Source: Methanoculleus marisnigri (GTDB taxonomy: Archaea > Halobacteriota > Methanomicrobia > Methanomicrobiales > Methanoculleaceae). From it: DNA of 15,792 nucleotides. Location of the stretch: the NCBI GenBank assembly GCA_002503885.1, contig DASQ01000088.1, positions 1 to 15,792 on the forward strand, read 5' to 3'. Below, piece by piece: positions 14,031 through 15,792 of this stretch. A program made the position numbers and the translations under genes. The notes under the pieces are model-generated. The model was not told the origin of the DNA. It ran no database searches and saw only the letters and a list, made by a program, of their open reading frames with translations. Each line of letters begins with the position of its first letter. Within the stretch, counting starts at the first letter, position 1.

Positions 14031-14160
14031 CGGGATTTATCTGCGGGAGGCAGGGCACCCGATCGGCACCTACCAGGAGATCAGGATGGCCGGGGACCGT
14101 TCGCTCCGGCCCCTCCACCCCTACAGGTTAAATGCGAGCGTATGAAGACATAATTAACGC

Positions 14161-14580
14161 ATGGATCCGAATTTCTGCCGTCACTACATCGGCGACGGCA
14201 CGCCGCCGTCGAACCGCTACTGCAGGGTGTGCCCGGAGGTCGCCTGCGACCGGCTGTGGCGGCGGGTCCTCAGTCTTGCAGAAACAAATGGCGGGGGTCC
14301 GGTCCCACTCCCCGGGACGCGGGCAGTGCTCTTCCCGAATCCGAAGAACCCCGATTTTGTCCGGCTGCAGGTCAACTGCCGGTGGGGCCTCTCAAAGGAG
14401 GATTTCCTGCACTACATCGCCACCGGCCATGCAAAGATGGGGCGGCGAGGGCAGCGGAGCGATCCTCGCGCATCGCCAAGCTGCACCCGGCAGGAGCCAT
14501 ACGTACAGGCGATCGTCGAACTGCTTGGCGGGATGGAGATACCGGAGATACGGGCGGTTCAGGAGACGCAGAACGGATGA
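14161..14580 (+). CDS. Small Cys-rich protein of unknown function, 139 aa
   Basis: I do not recognise a family. The N terminus has a Cys cluster C6-x14-C21-x2-C24-x4-C29, which could bind zinc or an iron-sulfur cluster. The middle has a neat segment ending N-P-D-F-V-R-L-Q-V-N-C-R-W-G, and two further Cys (near 73 and 108) follow. There is no membrane segment. A weak box A-like ggttaaatg lies about 27-35 bases before the ATG. Nearby smaller frames overlap the same DNA, but this one has the most protein-like composition. Moderately sure it is a real gene. Confidence 0.6.
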   Translation: MDPNFCRHYIGDGTPPSNRYCRVCPEVACDRLWRRVLSLAETNGGGPVPLPGTRAVLFPNPKNPDFVRLQVNCRWGLSKEDFLHYIATGHAKMGRRGQRSDPRASPSCTRQEPYVQAIVELLGGMEIPEIRAVQETQNG

Positions 14581-14793
14581 GCCGCGGGCAGTTCCTGCAC
14601 ATGTTGTTCATCAGGCTGTAGCTCCGTAGCGAGATTGTCCAGAGCGGCGCTCCCTCAGCCCCGGCCAGGCCCCTACGCCAGCACGACGATCTGCAAGACC
14701 ATATGTGGTGCCGAAACGGTGGGAGAAGACGGATCTGCCTTCGTAGTCCGGTCGGCAAAACCTACATATCCCCTGAGCGGGAAAGAGGATTTT
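14581..14793. other. Intergenic gap between the two small Cys-rich genes
   Basis: About 210 bases in which I see no gene. Its right part holds a likely box A (acatatcc, 14764-14771) 23-30 bases before the ATG of the next gene. The long minus-strand frame that crosses here (14611-15246) has random-looking composition and is not supported. Confidence 0.4.
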
Positions 14794-14928
14794 ATGCCGA
14801 CCTGCAGCGATTGCGCCCTCTATACGAAGAAGGCCGAGACCGAGGGGGAATGCAGCATCAATGGCCTCGTTCCCGCCGACCGGGATGCCGGGCGGTGCCT
14901 TTCCCGGACGTTTCGGCCACGCGGATGA
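14794..14928 (+). CDS. Small four-cysteine protein, 44 aa
   Basis: The product has four Cys in the pattern C4-x2-C7-x12-C20-x14-C35 and ends F-R-P-R-G. This spacing resembles small Cys-rich proteins of the kind annotated as benzylsuccinate-synthase beta/gamma-like, which bind a [4Fe-4S] cluster; the resemblance is from memory and not certain. Shine-Dalgarno gaggat lies about 4 bases before the ATG and a box A at 14764-14771. The frame runs longer upstream (to 14635), but the ATG at 14794 is preferred on these signals. There are no cognate glycyl-radical genes nearby, so it is more likely a stand-alone metal- or cluster-binding protein. Confidence 0.6.
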   Translation: MPTCSDCALYTKKAETEGECSINGLVPADRDAGRCLSRTFRPRG

Positions 14929-15205
14929 TGTCGTAAGGTTCAAAGTCTTGCCCGATCGAGCGGCATGCCTGTATCCACCGGGAGCGGATGCCCTCGTGCG
15001 GCCCGAACACCCGGCGTCACGCCGATCCCGGTGATTACCAAACCGGCACGGCTGACCGGATTGAAAGGAAGGCCCGCTCCTTTGTAGGCCGCTCTTGGCC
15101 ACCCGGCACCCTTCAAACACCGGAGCGTACCGGGGGCAATCCGTAAAAAATGCTTTACTAGCGTCCTGATACGCAAACTGCCGAGTCTCTGCCCTCACCC
15201 TATCA
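14929..15205. other. Intergenic gap before trmO
   Basis: 277 bases with no supported gene. It contains a small hairpin cggcg/cgccg near 15011-15023 and several G+C-rich segments. It lies between convergent genes (the small Cys protein on plus, trmO on minus). Confidence 0.35.
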
Positions 15206-15607
15206 CTACGGGCAGTCGATCTCCTCTGAGTATGGTTTGATATCAAGAACCGGCGTTCCGTCCAGGGCTTCCAGTCCCCGGACCCGGATCGTCCCGCCCG
15301 TTATATCGATGACATCAACGAGCGACAGGCTGATCGGGTTCGACCGGTTGGGGGAGCGGGTTGCAAACACGCCGTGCTCCACCGGGTTGTGCGGGGGCGT
15401 CGCACGGAGTACGGTCCGATCGGACCGGTCAAACCAGCAGAGCACGAAGAGGTGTTTCTTCTCCTCGATTCTGAATAGACCGGGGAGATACCGTTCGTTG
15501 ATGACGATCTCCGCTTCAGGGTCGGTCAGCCTGCCCTGCCGCGGCGCATCCCCTTTCTTTTTGTACGGTGAAGAGACCCATCCAATGGGAGCCAGGTCGA
15601 CGTTCAT
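15206..15607 (-). CDS. trmO: tRNA (N6-threonylcarbamoyladenosine37-N6)-methyltransferase TrmO, 133 aa
   Basis: SAM-dependent enzyme of the YaeB/VirR family that methylates t6A at position 37 of certain tRNAs to m6t6A. Family marks are I-G-W-V-S-S-P-Y at the N terminus, D-A-P-R-Q-G, H-G-V-F-A-T-R-S-P-N-R-S-N-P-I (the strongest signature, here with Ser where Pro is usual), and L-D-G-T-P-V-L-D-I-K-P-Y near the C terminus. The length is that of the short archaeal single-domain type. Upstream lie an AT-rich box A-like tract (15671-15690) and a hairpin in the presumed leader. Confidence 0.93.
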   Translation of the reverse strand: MNVDLAPIGWVSSPYKKKGDAPRQGRLTDPEAEIVINERYLPGLFRIEEKKHLFVLCWFDRSDRTVLRATPPHNPVEHGVFATRSPNRSNPISLSLVDVIDITGGTIRVRGLEALDGTPVLDIKPYSEEIDCP

Positions 15608-15638
15608 GACCTGAATAGATAGAATTTACACCTTACAT

Positions 15639-15652
15639 GCGAGATTTCTCGC
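15639..15652 (-). promoter_or_regulatory. Palindrome in the trmO leader
   Basis: A perfect inverted repeat gcgaga/tctcgc with a two-base centre lies 32-45 bases before the trmO ATG, between the AT-rich box A-like tract and the start. It could be an operator or a small RNA hairpin. No partner site is seen. Confidence 0.35.
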
Positions 15653-15715
15653 CACTATCTCCCCCTTGTGTCTTAAAATATTAATTAGAGAGGGGAAAGG
15701 CTTATTTTGTTGTAT

Positions 15716-15728
15716 GTTGTAATACAAC
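15716..15728. repeat. Palindrome before the transposase-like start
   Basis: gttgta/tacaac around a single central base, preceded by another gttgta (15709-15714). It lies 5 bases before the transposase-like ATG and may belong to the end of the insertion sequence. Confidence 0.4.
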
Positions 15729-15732
15729 TCAC

Positions 15733-15792
15733 ATGGTATATATCAAACGCATCAAGAAAGGAAATCGAGGTAGTGTAAAGAATCGACTGTAA
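15733..15792 (+). pseudogene. N-terminal remnant of an IS transposase (IS1634/IS4-like), 19 codons
   Basis: The frame reads M-V-Y-I-K-R-I-K-K-G-N-R, then G-S-V-K-N-R-L and a stop exactly at the window end. The first twelve residues match, from memory, the typical start of archaeal IS1634/IS4-type transposases, which go on with a Tyr/Leu-Ala-Glu stretch. Here the sequence diverges after residue 12 and stops, so this is a truncated or frameshifted copy, or a repeat at which the sequence ends. No downstream part is available to judge. Upstream is an AT-rich palindromic stretch that may be the element's end. Confidence 0.5.

Noticed and set aside
14611..15246. 211-codon minus-strand frame across the Cys-rich gene region
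   Set aside because: Overlaps the supported 44-aa gene and trmO end; random Arg/Ala/Gly-rich composition with no start signals.

Overview
The window looks like a piece of a methanogenic archaeon of the Methanomicrobiales, most like Methanoculleus. The evidence is an archaeal PCNA and primase large subunit (PriL), ribosomal protein eS17, a ThiN-domain protein, archaeal RlmE and MoaA, AT-rich box A promoters 25-30 bases before many starts, and high GC. The genus is inferred from protein style, not from a search.

Layout. (1) 19-3249, minus strand: a co-directional run of HD-domain protein, ThiN, eS17, dapA, dapB and a 2[4Fe-4S] ferredoxin, with tight spacing or overlap from thiN to dapB. (2) 3339-5265: a 60-residue two-helix membrane protein converging on the pcn-priL replication pair, which overlaps by one base. 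(3) 5511-6978, plus: rlmE-moaA, overlapping by 23 bases, followed by a 127-base cluster of five hairpins. (4) 7286-8973, plus: an unrecognised 169-residue protein followed 11 bases later by an M20 metallopeptidase of the DapE/ArgE type. (5) 9065-11677, minus: a DPM1-GtrA glycosyltransferase and a GT-C (PMT/ArnT-like) glycosyltransferase. The latter is broken near its N terminus by a frameshift and has lost the expected acidic catalytic loop. (6) 11937-12819, plus: a lipoprotein and tRNA-Arg(GCG). (7) 12820-15792: a gene-sparse stretch with a possible gene relic, a bacterial-looking DUF1348 protein, two small Cys-rich proteins, trmO, and at the very edge the first codons of what looks like a truncated insertion-sequence transposase.

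How the genes fit together. dapA and dapB make tetrahydrodipicolinate for lysine. pcn and priL serve replication. rlmE and moaA serve 23S rRNA methylation and molybdopterin synthesis. The two glycosyltransferases form a lipid-linked sugar pair (one makes polyprenyl-phosphate sugar, the other transfers it), which may now be inactive because of the frameshift.

I found no convincing complete new system. The best candidates for something undescribed are the modular hairpin cluster at 6984-7110 (two copies of one unit with conserved flanks and different but self-complementary stems), the 169-residue protein paired with the M20 enzyme, and the two small Cys-rich proteins in the 14.1-14.9 kb region.
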